Source: Pseudomonadota bacterium (lineage in GTDB: Bacteria; Pseudomonadota; Gammaproteobacteria; Burkholderiales; Burkholderiaceae_E). From it: a DNA stretch of 34,094 nucleotides. Shown here one piece after another: positions 16,399 to 24,463 of this stretch (positions are counted from its first letter, which is position 1; each line of letters begins with the position of its first letter). The stretch spans positions 1-34,094 of the forward strand of contig JAEWFA010000043.1 of the NCBI GenBank assembly GCA_023389055.1. Reading direction: 5' to 3'. The notes below the pieces were generated by a model. That model was not told the origin of the DNA. It made no database searches and was given only the letters and a program-made list of their open reading frames with translations. The position numbers and the translations under genes are program-made.

Positions 16399-18759
16399 AT
16401 GATCGCCCGCAGCGTCGAACGTCTCCAGCGCCTGCTGTTCGGTCATCGGGCGTTGGTGCTCGCGCTGCTGGCGCTGTTCACCGTGGTGATGGGCGTGTTC
16501 GCGAGCCGGCTGCACATGGACGCCGGCTTCGACAAGCAGCTGCCGCAGCACCACGAGTACATCCGCACCTTCTTCGAGTTCCGTGACGAGGTCTTCGGCG
16601 CCAACCGGATCATCGTCGTCGTGCGCGCGCGCGACGGCGAGATCTGGAGCGCACCGGGCCTGCGCAAGCTCTACGACGTCACGCAGTCGGTGATGTTCCT
16701 GCCGGGCATCGACCGGCGCACCGTCACCTCGCTGTGGACACCCAACACGCGCGTGCTCGGCGTCACCGAGGAAGGTTTCAAGGCCGAGGACGTCATCGGC
16801 GGCGACATCACGCCCGACCGGCTCGACGACGGGCGCATCGAGCGCATCCGGCACAACGCGCTGGTGGGCGGCTACATCGGCACGCTGGTCTCCACCGACA
16901 ATGCCGGCGCGATGGTCGTCGCCGACCTGCTCGAGACCGACCGCGCCACCGGCAAGAAGCTCGATTACCTCGACTTCGCCTCGCGCATCGAGCAGGAAGT
17001 GCGCGGCCGGCACGAGGACGCGGGCTACGAGATCCAGATCATCGGCTTCGCCAAGCAGGTCGGCGACATCGCCGACGGCGCAACCAGCGTCGTGCACTTC
17101 TTCGCGCTCGCCTTCGTGCTCACCGCGCTGTCGGTCTGGCTGTATTGCCGCTCGTGGCGACTGACGCTGCTCACGCTCGGCTGCTCGCTCGTCTCGGTCG
17201 TCTGGCAGTTCGGCTCGCTGCGACTGCTCGGCTACGGACTCGATCCGCTCGCGGTGCTCGTGCCTTTCCTCGTGTTCGCGATCGGCGTCTCGCACGGCGT
17301 GCAGCAGATCAACTACATCGTCAAGGAAACCTGCGCCGGCGCCGACAGCGGCACCGCGGCACGCCGCGCGTTCACCGGACTGCTGATTCCCGGGTCGATG
17401 GCGCTCGTCACCGCGTTCGTCGGCTTCGCCACGCTCACGCTGATCCCGATCCCGATGATCCGCGAACTGGGCATCACCGCTTCGATCGGCGTCGCGTACA
17501 AGATCGTCACCAACCTCGTGATGCTGCCGATCGCCGCGTCGTACCTGGGCTTCGACGACGCCTACGTCGCGCGGATGACGCGACTGCGCGGGCGTCGCGA
17601 GCAGGTGATGGCCTGGCTGGGCAGGATCGCGAACACGCGCAACGCGATCATCGGCACGCTGGCCGGCGCGGTGCTGTTCGCCGTCGCATTCCAGCAGAGC
17701 CAGCACCGTCACGTCGGCCACCTGGCGTCCGGCGCGCCGGAATTGCGCGCCGATTCGCGCTTCAACCGCGACGCCGCGTCGATCGTCGCGAGTTTCGACC
17801 TCGGGCTGGACGTGCTCACCGTCGTCTTCGAGGCGCCCAAGGACGGGTGCTACCAGCAGCCGGTGATGGCCTACCTCGACCAGTTCGCCTGGCAGATGCA
17901 GAACACGCCGGGGGTCATCTCGGTGGCCTCGGTCGCGCAACTGGCCAAGCAGGCCTACGCCGGCACGAACGAAGGCCATCCGAAGTGGACCGCGCTCGCC
18001 GCCGACGAGCGATCGCTGGCGAACTCGGTAGGGCTGATTCCCGAAGGCACGGGTCTGTTCAACCCGGGCTGCACCGTGCTGCCCGTGAACGTCTTCCTGA
18101 CCGATCACAAGGCGACGACGGTGAAGGAAGTGATTGCCGCCGTGCGCGAGTTTCGCGACGCCGAGCGCATGAACGGCGTGACGCTGCGGCTGGCCAGCGG
18201 CAACGTCGGCGTGCAGGCCGCCACCAACGAGGTGCTCGAGACCACCGAGCTGCCGATGATGCTGTACGTCTACCTGACGATCGTCGCGCTCGTGTTCTTC
18301 ACGTACCGCGACTGGCGCGCGATGCTGGCGTGCTGCGTGCCGCTGACGCTCGCGACCTTCCTCGGCTACTGGTTCATGAAGGAGCTCGACATCGGGCTCA
18401 CCGTCGCGACGCTGCCGGTGATGGTGCTCGCGGTGGGCATCGGCGTCGACTATGCGTTCTACATCTACAACCGGCTGCAGCTGTACCTGGCGCAGGGCGC
18501 GAACATCGCCGTCGCGTTCCGGCAGGCGCTGATGGAAACCGGCAACGCCACCGTCTTCACCGCGATCACGCTGTCGGTGGGCGTGGCCACCTGGTCGTTC
18601 TCGGAACTGAAGTTCCAGGCCGACATGGGGATGCTGCTGACCTTCATGTTCATGGTGAACATGCTGATGGCGATCACGCTGCTGCCGGCGATCGCGGTCA
18701 CGCTCGATGTACTCATTCCGCGTCGCCGGCCGGTGCGCGCGCCCTTCCTCGTCCACTGA
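16399..18759 (+). CDS. RND-superfamily exporter (MMPL/HpnN-like)
   Basis: A 786-residue RND transporter with about 12 membrane helices and two large periplasmic loops (about residues 45-230 and 440-600). Each helix bundle carries a family motif: FAIGVSHGVQQINYIV near residue 293 and VLAVGIGVDYAFYIYNRLQ near 676, whose Asp is the usual proton-relay position. Proteins of this class move lipids, sterols or hydrophobic metabolites rather than drugs. ATG 16399 is 25 bases after the DUF1302 gene. In the first motif the relay Asp is replaced by Ser-His. Confidence 0.88.
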   Translation: MIARSVERLQRLLFGHRALVLALLALFTVVMGVFASRLHMDAGFDKQLPQHHEYIRTFFEFRDEVFGANRIIVVVRARDGEIWSAPGLRKLYDVTQSVMFLPGIDRRTVTSLWTPNTRVLGVTEEGFKAEDVIGGDITPDRLDDGRIERIRHNALVGGYIGTLVSTDNAGAMVVADLLETDRATGKKLDYLDFASRIEQEVRGRHEDAGYEIQIIGFAKQVGDIADGATSVVHFFALAFVLTALSVWLYCRSWRLTLLTLGCSLVSVVWQFGSLRLLGYGLDPLAVLVPFLVFAIGVSHGVQQINYIVKETCAGADSGTAARRAFTGLLIPGSMALVTAFVGFATLTLIPIPMIRELGITASIGVAYKIVTNLVMLPIAASYLGFDDAYVARMTRLRGRREQVMAWLGRIANTRNAIIGTLAGAVLFAVAFQQSQHRHVGHLASGAPELRADSRFNRDAASIVASFDLGLDVLTVVFEAPKDGCYQQPVMAYLDQFAWQMQNTPGVISVASVAQLAKQAYAGTNEGHPKWTALAADERSLANSVGLIPEGTGLFNPGCTVLPVNVFLTDHKATTVKEVIAAVREFRDAERMNGVTLRLASGNVGVQAATNEVLETTELPMMLYVYLTIVALVFFTYRDWRAMLACCVPLTLATFLGYWFMKELDIGLTVATLPVMVLAVGIGVDYAFYIYNRLQLYLAQGANIAVAFRQALMETGNATVFTAITLSVGVATWSFSELKFQADMGMLLTFMFMVNMLMAITLLPAIAVTLDVLIPRRRPVRAPFLVH

Positions 18760-18785
18760 AGCGCCGACGCGTCACGGGTGCCATC

Positions 18786-19271
18786 GTGTTCGAAAGCCTG
18801 ATCCGCCGCCTGTCCCGCGAACCGGGCGCTCCGCCCCTCGCCGATGCGGCCTTCGAGCGCCGCCAGCTTGCGGTCGCTGCGCTGCTCGTCGAGGCCGCGC
18901 ACATCGATCGCCATGCCGGGCACGACGAACGCGGCGCGGTCGCGCGGCTGCTGCGCGAGCATTTCGGTCTTTCCGACGACGACGCGCACCGGCTCGTCGA
19001 GCAGGCCGAGGAGCGCTACGCATCGAGTCTCGACGACTGGATCTTCGCGCGAGCGGTGCGCGACGGATTCGACGAGGCCGAGCGCGTCGAAGTGCTGCGG
19101 ATGCTGTGGGAGGTCGTCTACAGCGACGGCCGGCTGGCCGGGTTCGAGCTCGACCTGCTGCAGCGGATGTGCACCGCGCTCGGCATCGACGACGAGGCCG
19201 CCGAGAGTGCGCGCGTGCTGGCATTCGCCAGCACCAACCCGCACGACCCGGAACAGGCGGGCGAGTCATGA
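18786..19271 (+). CDS. TerB-like (COG4103-type) protein
   Basis: A 161-residue soluble, all-helical protein resembling the TerB/DjlA-N family. Typical features are the acidic helix start HIDRHAGHDERGAV (about residues 39-52) and the second copy VYSDGRLAGFELDLLQRM (about 117-134). These give the two-fold metal-binding helical repeat of the family. GTG 18786 is the only sensible start in frame after the RND gene. Its ribosome site is weak, so it may depend on coupling. The end overlaps the next gene by 4 bases. Its role in this operon is unknown; membrane or metal sensing would be guesses. Confidence 0.75.
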   Translation: MFESLIRRLSREPGAPPLADAAFERRQLAVAALLVEAAHIDRHAGHDERGAVARLLREHFGLSDDDAHRLVEQAEERYASSLDDWIFARAVRDGFDEAERVEVLRMLWEVVYSDGRLAGFELDLLQRMCTALGIDDEAAESARVLAFASTNPHDPEQAGES

Positions 19272-20278
19272 AGCGATCCGTGCTGCGAATTGCAGCGGCG
19301 CTGTGCGCGGCACAGCTGCTCGCCGCTTCCGGTCTCGCAGGCGACGACCCTGCCGACGGAACCGCCAACGCGGCGCCGTCGGCCGCGCAGGTCGCGGAAT
19401 CCGCCGGCGCGAGCACGACGCCGGCCGAGGCGCAGAAGGTGCGGCACCCCGAACATGCGCCGCTGCTCGCTGCCGTGCGCGCGGGAGCCCGACTCGTTGC
19501 GGCGGGCGATTACGGAACGATCCTGCTGTCGGACGACGATGGGCGAAGCTGGCGCCAGGCGCAATCGGTGCCCACGCGCGTGACGCTGACGGCGCTCGAT
19601 TTCGTCGACGACCGCCACGGCTGGGCGGTCGGCCACGGCGGCATCGTGCTGTCCACCGACGATGCCGGCGAGCACTGGCGCCTGCGACACCGCGCCGGAG
19701 GCGACGTCGCGCTCTTCTCGGTGCACTTCGACGACCTGCGCCGCGGCCTCGTCGTCGGCTCCTTCGGCTTCGCGTCGCGCACCGACGACGGCGGCGCGAC
19801 ATGGCGGCGCATCCGGATAGGCGACGAGGACGCGCACCTGTACCAGATCTTCTCCGACGCGCGCGGCGCGACGTGGATCGCCGCCGAGATGGGCGCGGTC
19901 TACCGCTCCGAAGACGGCGAGGACTTCGAACGCATCGAGGTGCCGTACAGCGGATCGCTGTGGGGCGGCATGGCGACACGCGACGGATCGATCCTGCTGT
20001 GGGGCATGGGCGGCACCCTGCTGCGCAGCGCCGACGGCGGGCGCTCGTGGCACGAGACATCGACGGACACGAAGAACCCGATCACCGCTGCCTGCCCGTT
20101 GCCCGACGGGAGACTCGTCCTCGTCGGGCTCGGCGGCACCGTGCTCGCCAGCAGCGACGGCGGCGCGACCGTGAGCACCGAGATCCGGCCGACGCGGCAC
20201 GCCTACACCGCAGCGATCGTCGCGCACGGCAAGCCGCTGCTGTTCAGCCTCGCCGGCGTGGAACCGCCCCAACCCTGA
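19268..20278 (+). CDS. YCF48/BNR-repeat propeller protein, exported
   Basis: A 336-residue protein with a signal peptide (about residues 1-24) and at least six BNR-like repeats of the form GxxGxxLxSxDGGxxW. Examples are GTILLSDDDGRSW, GIVLSTDDAGEHW, GTLLRSADGGRSW and GTVLASSDGGAT. This predicts a YCF48/Hcf136-type beta-propeller in the periplasm. YCF48 proteins are photosystem II assembly factors in cyanobacteria. Proteobacterial ones commonly sit beside DUF1302, DUF1329 and RND genes, where they may help assemble the exporter. ATG 19268 overlaps the TerB-like stop (ATGA). Confidence 0.85.
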   Translation: MKRSVLRIAAALCAAQLLAASGLAGDDPADGTANAAPSAAQVAESAGASTTPAEAQKVRHPEHAPLLAAVRAGARLVAAGDYGTILLSDDDGRSWRQAQSVPTRVTLTALDFVDDRHGWAVGHGGIVLSTDDAGEHWRLRHRAGGDVALFSVHFDDLRRGLVVGSFGFASRTDDGGATWRRIRIGDEDAHLYQIFSDARGATWIAAEMGAVYRSEDGEDFERIEVPYSGSLWGGMATRDGSILLWGMGGTLLRSADGGRSWHETSTDTKNPITAACPLPDGRLVLVGLGGTVLASSDGGATVSTEIRPTRHAYTAAIVAHGKPLLFSLAGVEPPQP

Positions 20279-20312
20279 TTTTCCTTCGCACGAACACACC
20301 CGGAGACAACCG

Positions 20313-21800
20313 ATGAACATGACCGCCACCCGTCCCGAACTCGCCGCGATCCGCCGCAAGATGTTCATCGGCGGCCAGTGGGCCGAAGCGCGCTCGGGCA
20401 AGACGCTGCCCGTCTACGATCCGGCCACCGGCGAGGAGATCGCCCGCGTACCCGACGCACAGGCCGAGGACGTCGACATCGCGGTGCGCTCGGCGCGCGC
20501 GACTTTCGAATCGGCGGCGTGGCAGGACATGCTGCCGGCGCAACGCGAACTGCTGATGCTCAGACTCGCCGACCTCGTCGAGAAGCACGGCGAGGAGCTT
20601 GCGCGGCTCGAGACGCTGAACAACGGCAAGCTGCTGATGTTCTCGCGGATGCTCGAAGTCGGCGCGAATGCGCAGTGGATCCGCTACATGGCGGGCTGGG
20701 CGACGAAGATCGAAGGATCGACACTCGACGTTTCGATCCCGTTCCCGCCGGGAGTGAAATACACGGCAATGACGCGTCGCGAGGCGGTCGGCGTCGTAGG
20801 GGCCATCGTCCCGTGGAACTTCCCGCTGCTGATGGCGATGTGGAAGATCGCGCCGGCGCTCGCCTGCGGCTGCACCGTGGTGCTCAAGCCCGCCGAGGAG
20901 ACACCGCTCACCGCGTTGCGCCTGGCCGAGCTCGTGATGGAGGCGGGCTTCCCCGCCGGCGCGGTGAACGTCGTCACCGGCTACGGCGAGAGCGCCGGCG
21001 CGGCGCTCGTGAAGCATCCCGGCATCGACAAGATCACCTTCACCGGCTCCACCGAGGTCGGCAAGACGATCGGGCGCAACTGCATGGACGAGATGAAGCG
21101 CGTGACGCTGGAACTCGGCGGCAAGAGCCCGGTGATCGTGCTCGAGGATTGCGACCCCGCCACCGCGATCGCGGGTGCGGCCGGCGCGATCTTCTTCAAC
21201 CACGGACAGGTCTGCACGGCGGGTTCCCGGCTGTTCGTGCACAAGAGCCGCTACGACGAGGTCGTCTCCGGACTGGCCGCGGCGGCGAACGCGACGAAGC
21301 TCGGCGGCGGCTTCGACGAGACCGCGCAGATGGGTCCGATGGTCTCGGCGCATCACCGCGACCGCGTCGTGCGCTACATCGAGACCGGCAAGCGCGAAGG
21401 CGCCGAGTGCCTGGCCGGGGGCGGCGCGGAGCCGGGCGCCGGTTACTTCGTCAAGCCGACGGTGTTCTCGAATCCGAGCGGAAGGGAGCTGACGATCTCG
21501 CGCGAGGAGATCTTCGGGCCGGTGGTCGTCGCCTCGCCGTACGGCGACCTGGACGAGGTGGCACAGCGCGCCAACGACTCGCGCTACGGATTGGGGGCGA
21601 GCATCTGGACGAACGACCTGACGAAGGCCTACCGGCTGATCCCGAAGATCAAGGCCGGCACCGTCTGGCTGAACTGCCACAACATGGTCGACCCGAACCT
21701 GCCGTTCGGCGGCTACAAGGAGTCGGGCACCGGGCGCGAGCACGGGCGCGCGATGATCGACGCATACACCGAGACGAAGTCGGTGTGCGTGGCCTACTGA
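20313..21800 (+). CDS. NAD-dependent aldehyde dehydrogenase (phenylacetaldehyde-type)
   Basis: A 495-residue ALDH superfamily enzyme with a complete active site: Asn169 (PWNF), Lys192 (LKPAE), Glu267 (LELGG) and nucleophile Cys301 (GQVCTAGSR). The cofactor loop is FTGSTEVG (about 243-250). It oxidises an aldehyde to the acid with NAD(P)+ in the cytoplasm. In this operon the substrate is probably the aldehyde made by the amine dehydrogenase, for example phenylacetaldehyde, similar to FeaB. Sequence alone does not settle the substrate. ATG 20313 has a good GGAGA site. The aldehyde is made in the periplasm, so it must enter the cell first. Confidence 0.92.
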   Translation: MNMTATRPELAAIRRKMFIGGQWAEARSGKTLPVYDPATGEEIARVPDAQAEDVDIAVRSARATFESAAWQDMLPAQRELLMLRLADLVEKHGEELARLETLNNGKLLMFSRMLEVGANAQWIRYMAGWATKIEGSTLDVSIPFPPGVKYTAMTRREAVGVVGAIVPWNFPLLMAMWKIAPALACGCTVVLKPAEETPLTALRLAELVMEAGFPAGAVNVVTGYGESAGAALVKHPGIDKITFTGSTEVGKTIGRNCMDEMKRVTLELGGKSPVIVLEDCDPATAIAGAAGAIFFNHGQVCTAGSRLFVHKSRYDEVVSGLAAAANATKLGGGFDETAQMGPMVSAHHRDRVVRYIETGKREGAECLAGGGAEPGAGYFVKPTVFSNPSGRELTISREEIFGPVVVASPYGDLDEVAQRANDSRYGLGASIWTNDLTKAYRLIPKIKAGTVWLNCHNMVDPNLPFGGYKESGTGREHGRAMIDAYTETKSVCVAY

Positions 21801-21811
21801 GCTTCGTCGAT

Positions 21812-22207
21812 GTGCTTGGCATCCTCGAGGTTCGCGTCCTGCTGAGCCCGGCCAGGGCGGCCGCCTGCGCGGCGGCCGCCCTCGCGTGCTTCTTCGCCGC
21901 CAGCCCGTCCTTCTCGCAGCCGGGCAGCGAAGCTTCGTCGGCCGCGACGCTGTACGCGCTGAACTGCATGGGCTGCCATCCGCCGCCGAAGACGCGCGCG
22001 CACGATGCAGGCCCGCTGCGCGGCGAGTTCTTCCATTCCGACCGGGGGCGCAACTTCTTCATCCGCATGCCCTCCGTCGACCGGCGCCTGTCGGCGACGG
22101 AGGAAGCGCGCCTGCTCGAGGAAGTGCTCACGTGGAAGCGCGCCTGCGCGGCGATTCGCCAGGACGCGCCGCTGGTCGACTACCGCGGCGAGCGCTTCGT
22201 TCGATGA
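21812..22207 (+). CDS. Small periplasmic mono-haem cytochrome c
   Basis: A 131-residue c-type cytochrome, if translation starts at GTG 21812; no ATG lies in frame before the signal peptide. A signal segment (about residues 9-35, ending SFSQ) precedes the haem site CMGCH (52-56). The likely second iron ligand is Met86 in FFIRMPSVDRRLS. The start is the least certain in this operon: the ribosome site is poor and the gene begins 11 bases after the aldehyde dehydrogenase. The end overlaps the first mauG-like gene (ATGA). It may take electrons from TTQ, or pass them to or from the MauG-type proteins. No azurin or amicyanin gene is present. Confidence 0.78.
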   Translation: MLGILEVRVLLSPARAAACAAAALACFFAASPSFSQPGSEASSAATLYALNCMGCHPPPKTRAHDAGPLRGEFFHSDRGRNFFIRMPSVDRRLSATEEARLLEEVLTWKRACAAIRQDAPLVDYRGERFVR

Positions 22208-23256
22208 ACCTGCGGCGCGCATTGCGGGCGGCGCTCGTCGCATCCCTCGTCGCCGCCTCCGGCGCTGCCGCCGCGCGCCCTGCGGATCTCATCGACTTCG
22301 GTCGCGAGCTCTTCTTCGAGTCGCGGCTTTCCGGGGACGGCAGTCGCAGTTGCGCGAGTTGCCACGCACCGGACAAGGCCTTCGCCGACGGCGAGCCTCT
22401 TTCGCGCGGCTACAACCACGCGGGGCACTTTCGCAACACGCCCTCGCTGCTCGGCCTGGCATCCAAGCCGCGACTGATGTGGGACGGCCGCTACCCGGCC
22501 GAGCGGCTGGCCGACGTCATCGTCGACATGATCCGCTCGCCGGTGACGATGAACGGCGATACGCAGATCGTCGTCGAGCGCGTGCGGCAGATACCCGCAC
22601 TGCTGCACGCATGGCAACGGGCCTACGGCGCGCGCGGTACGCCGACGATCGAGGACATCGTCGCGGCGCTCGCCGCCTATGCGACTTCGCGCGGCAACGA
22701 ACAGACCGCAGTCGATCGCGCCCGCGGCGGCGACGAGCACGCGTTGTCGGCGCTCGCGCGCGAAGGGTTGCGCGTGTTCGAAGGCAAGGCGGGCTGCGCC
22801 CGCTGCCACTCGGGCGCGGCGTTCACCGACGGCCGCCTGCACCGTCTGGGCGTTCCCGAGAACCCCGAGATCCTGCGCGACCCCGAGCGCACGATCAGCC
22901 TGTTGCGCCATCACGCGGTGAACGGTGCGCGCGATCCGATGTCCGAGCGCAGCGACACCGGCGCGCAGGCCTGGACGCATCGCGCATCGGACCGCGGTCG
23001 CTTCGCGACGCCGTCGCTCAGAGGCGTGGCGCACACCGCGCCGTACATGCACAACGGCATGTTCGCGACGCTCGCGCAGGTGGTCGACTTCTACGATCGC
23101 GGCGGCGGACGTGCCGGCGAATTGCAGCCGCTCGGGCTCGATGCACAAGAGCGCGCGGCGCTCGTCGCCTTCCTCGAGGCGTTGTCGCCGCCGCTGCCGC
23201 CGCAGAGCGCCCCGCGCGTCGACGACTACGCGAGCACCGCAGGAGCGGGACGATGA
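22204..23256 (+). CDS. mauG: MauG-type di-haem c protein with Tyr ligand position
   Basis: A 350-residue exported di-haem cytochrome of the CcpA/MauG family. It has a signal peptide (about 1-24), haem sites CASCH (50-54) and CARCH (198-202), and the inter-haem Trp93 in LMWDGR, 39 residues after His54 as in bacterial peroxidases. Tyr297 in VVDFYDRGG sits where peroxidases have the axial Met and MauG has its unusual Tyr ligand (by my alignment). It is therefore the better MauG candidate, completing TTQ by oxidising the pre-cofactor light chain with H2O2 or O2 plus electrons. It overlaps both neighbours by four bases (ATGA). Confidence 0.86.
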   Translation: MNLRRALRAALVASLVAASGAAAARPADLIDFGRELFFESRLSGDGSRSCASCHAPDKAFADGEPLSRGYNHAGHFRNTPSLLGLASKPRLMWDGRYPAERLADVIVDMIRSPVTMNGDTQIVVERVRQIPALLHAWQRAYGARGTPTIEDIVAALAAYATSRGNEQTAVDRARGGDEHALSALAREGLRVFEGKAGCARCHSGAAFTDGRLHRLGVPENPEILRDPERTISLLRHHAVNGARDPMSERSDTGAQAWTHRASDRGRFATPSLRGVAHTAPYMHNGMFATLAQVVDFYDRGGGRAGELQPLGLDAQERAALVAFLEALSPPLPPQSAPRVDDYASTAGAGR

Positions 23257-24461
23257 CGCGTCGCAGCCTCGCCGCCGCCGCCGCCGCATCGGTCGTCGGT
23301 GCCGCGTCGTTGGCGATCGGCGCGCTCGCGCTGTCGGCACTGCTCGGCGCGGCATTCGTCGCCCCTTCCTCCCTCCCCCTTGCCTCGTCGCTTCCCCCGC
23401 TCACGCCGCTGCCTGCCGTGCCCGTTCCGCTCGACAACCCGATGTCGGCGCAGAAGGTCGAACTCGGGAAGATGCTGTTCTTCGATGCGCGGCTGTCCGG
23501 GGACGCGTCCACCTCCTGCGCGTCATGCCACATCGCGCAGCACGGCTGGGCGCATCACGAGCCGCTCGCACCCGGCTACCCCGGTCACCGCTTGTGGCGC
23601 AACAACCCGACCGTGCTCAATGCGGCGCACTTCCGACGGCTGATGTGGGACGGCACGCTCGACCGGCTCGAGGTGCAGGCCCGCTCGGCGATGCAGGCGC
23701 CGGTCGAGGGCAACGGAAAGGCCGAACTCGTCGAGATGCGACTGCGGCTCGTGCCCGAATACGTCGATCGCTTCCGCGACGTGTTCGGCACCGACTGGCC
23801 GCAACTCGACGACGCCTGGCGCGCGATCGCCGCGTTCGAACGCACGATCGTCTCCGATCCGCAGCGCGTTCCCTTCGATCGTTTCGCGGCAGGCGACGCG
23901 AATGCGATGACGCCGGCCGCGCAGCGAGGCTACGCGCTGTTCACCGGCAAGGCGCGCTGCATCGCCTGCCACAACGGTGCGCTGGCGAGCGACCAGCAGT
24001 ACCACGCCCTCGGCGTGCCGCGCCAGGCGCTGTTCGACTCCAGCCCGCTCGTGCAGGTCGCCGTCCGATGGCAGAACGCCCAACGCGATGCACCGCGCGC
24101 GCTGTACCGCGACGCCGACGAAGACCTCGGGCGCTGGTACCGCACGCGCGACCCCGCGGACATCGGCCGCTTCCGCACGCCGTCGCTTCGCGAACTGCGC
24201 TACACCGCGCCGTACATGCACAACGGCGTCTTCGCCACGCTCGCCGAAGTGGTCGACTTCTTCGACCGCGGCGGCGGCGACGCAGCGAACAAGTCCACGC
24301 TGCTGCAGCCGCTGGGGCTCGACGCCGCCGAGAAAAGCGACCTGGTCGCGTTCCTCGAAGCGCTGAGCATGGACGAGCCGCTCGTCGTCGCCGCACCCGC
24401 GCTGCCGCCGATGCAGCCGCTGGTCGACGTCGTCGAAGGGTCGTGCGAAAGCGGGGGCTGA
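23253..24461 (+). CDS. Second MauG-like di-haem c protein, Phe at ligand position
   Basis: A 402-residue MauG/CcpA family protein with a long hydrophobic N-terminus (about residues 5-36) that may act as a membrane anchor, followed by a Pro-rich linker. Haem sites are CASCH (89-93) and CIACH (236-240), with inter-haem Trp132 in LMWDGT. The position that is Tyr297 in the upstream paralogue is Phe337 here (VVDFFDRGG), confirmed by TTC in the DNA. The second haem may therefore lack a side-chain ligand from this site and be five-coordinate. ATG 23253 overlaps the previous stop (ATGA), with AGGAG eight bases upstream. It could be a peroxidase, a partner MauG, or an electron entry point. Confidence 0.84.
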   Translation: MTRRSLAAAAAASVVGAASLAIGALALSALLGAAFVAPSSLPLASSLPPLTPLPAVPVPLDNPMSAQKVELGKMLFFDARLSGDASTSCASCHIAQHGWAHHEPLAPGYPGHRLWRNNPTVLNAAHFRRLMWDGTLDRLEVQARSAMQAPVEGNGKAELVEMRLRLVPEYVDRFRDVFGTDWPQLDDAWRAIAAFERTIVSDPQRVPFDRFAAGDANAMTPAAQRGYALFTGKARCIACHNGALASDQQYHALGVPRQALFDSSPLVQVAVRWQNAQRDAPRALYRDADEDLGRWYRTRDPADIGRFRTPSLRELRYTAPYMHNGVFATLAEVVDFFDRGGGDAANKSTLLQPLGLDAAEKSDLVAFLEALSMDEPLVVAAPALPPMQPLVDVVEGSCESGG

Positions 24462-24463
24462 GC

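Noticed and set aside
16354..18756. 800-codon minus-strand frame opposite the RND exporter
   Set aside because: Low-complexity charged sequence with no family features; a shadow of the RND gene.
23253..24461. Reading the second di-haem protein as an ordinary cytochrome c peroxidase
   Set aside because: It lacks Met at the peroxidase ligand position and shares the DFxDRGG pattern with the MauG-type paralogue; kept as MauG-like with uncertain role.
22925..24463. In-phase upstream extension of the nod-like frame giving a 1288-residue protein
   Set aside because: The added part is Arg-rich and overlaps both mauG-like genes; ATG 24464 gives a normal qNOR-type start.
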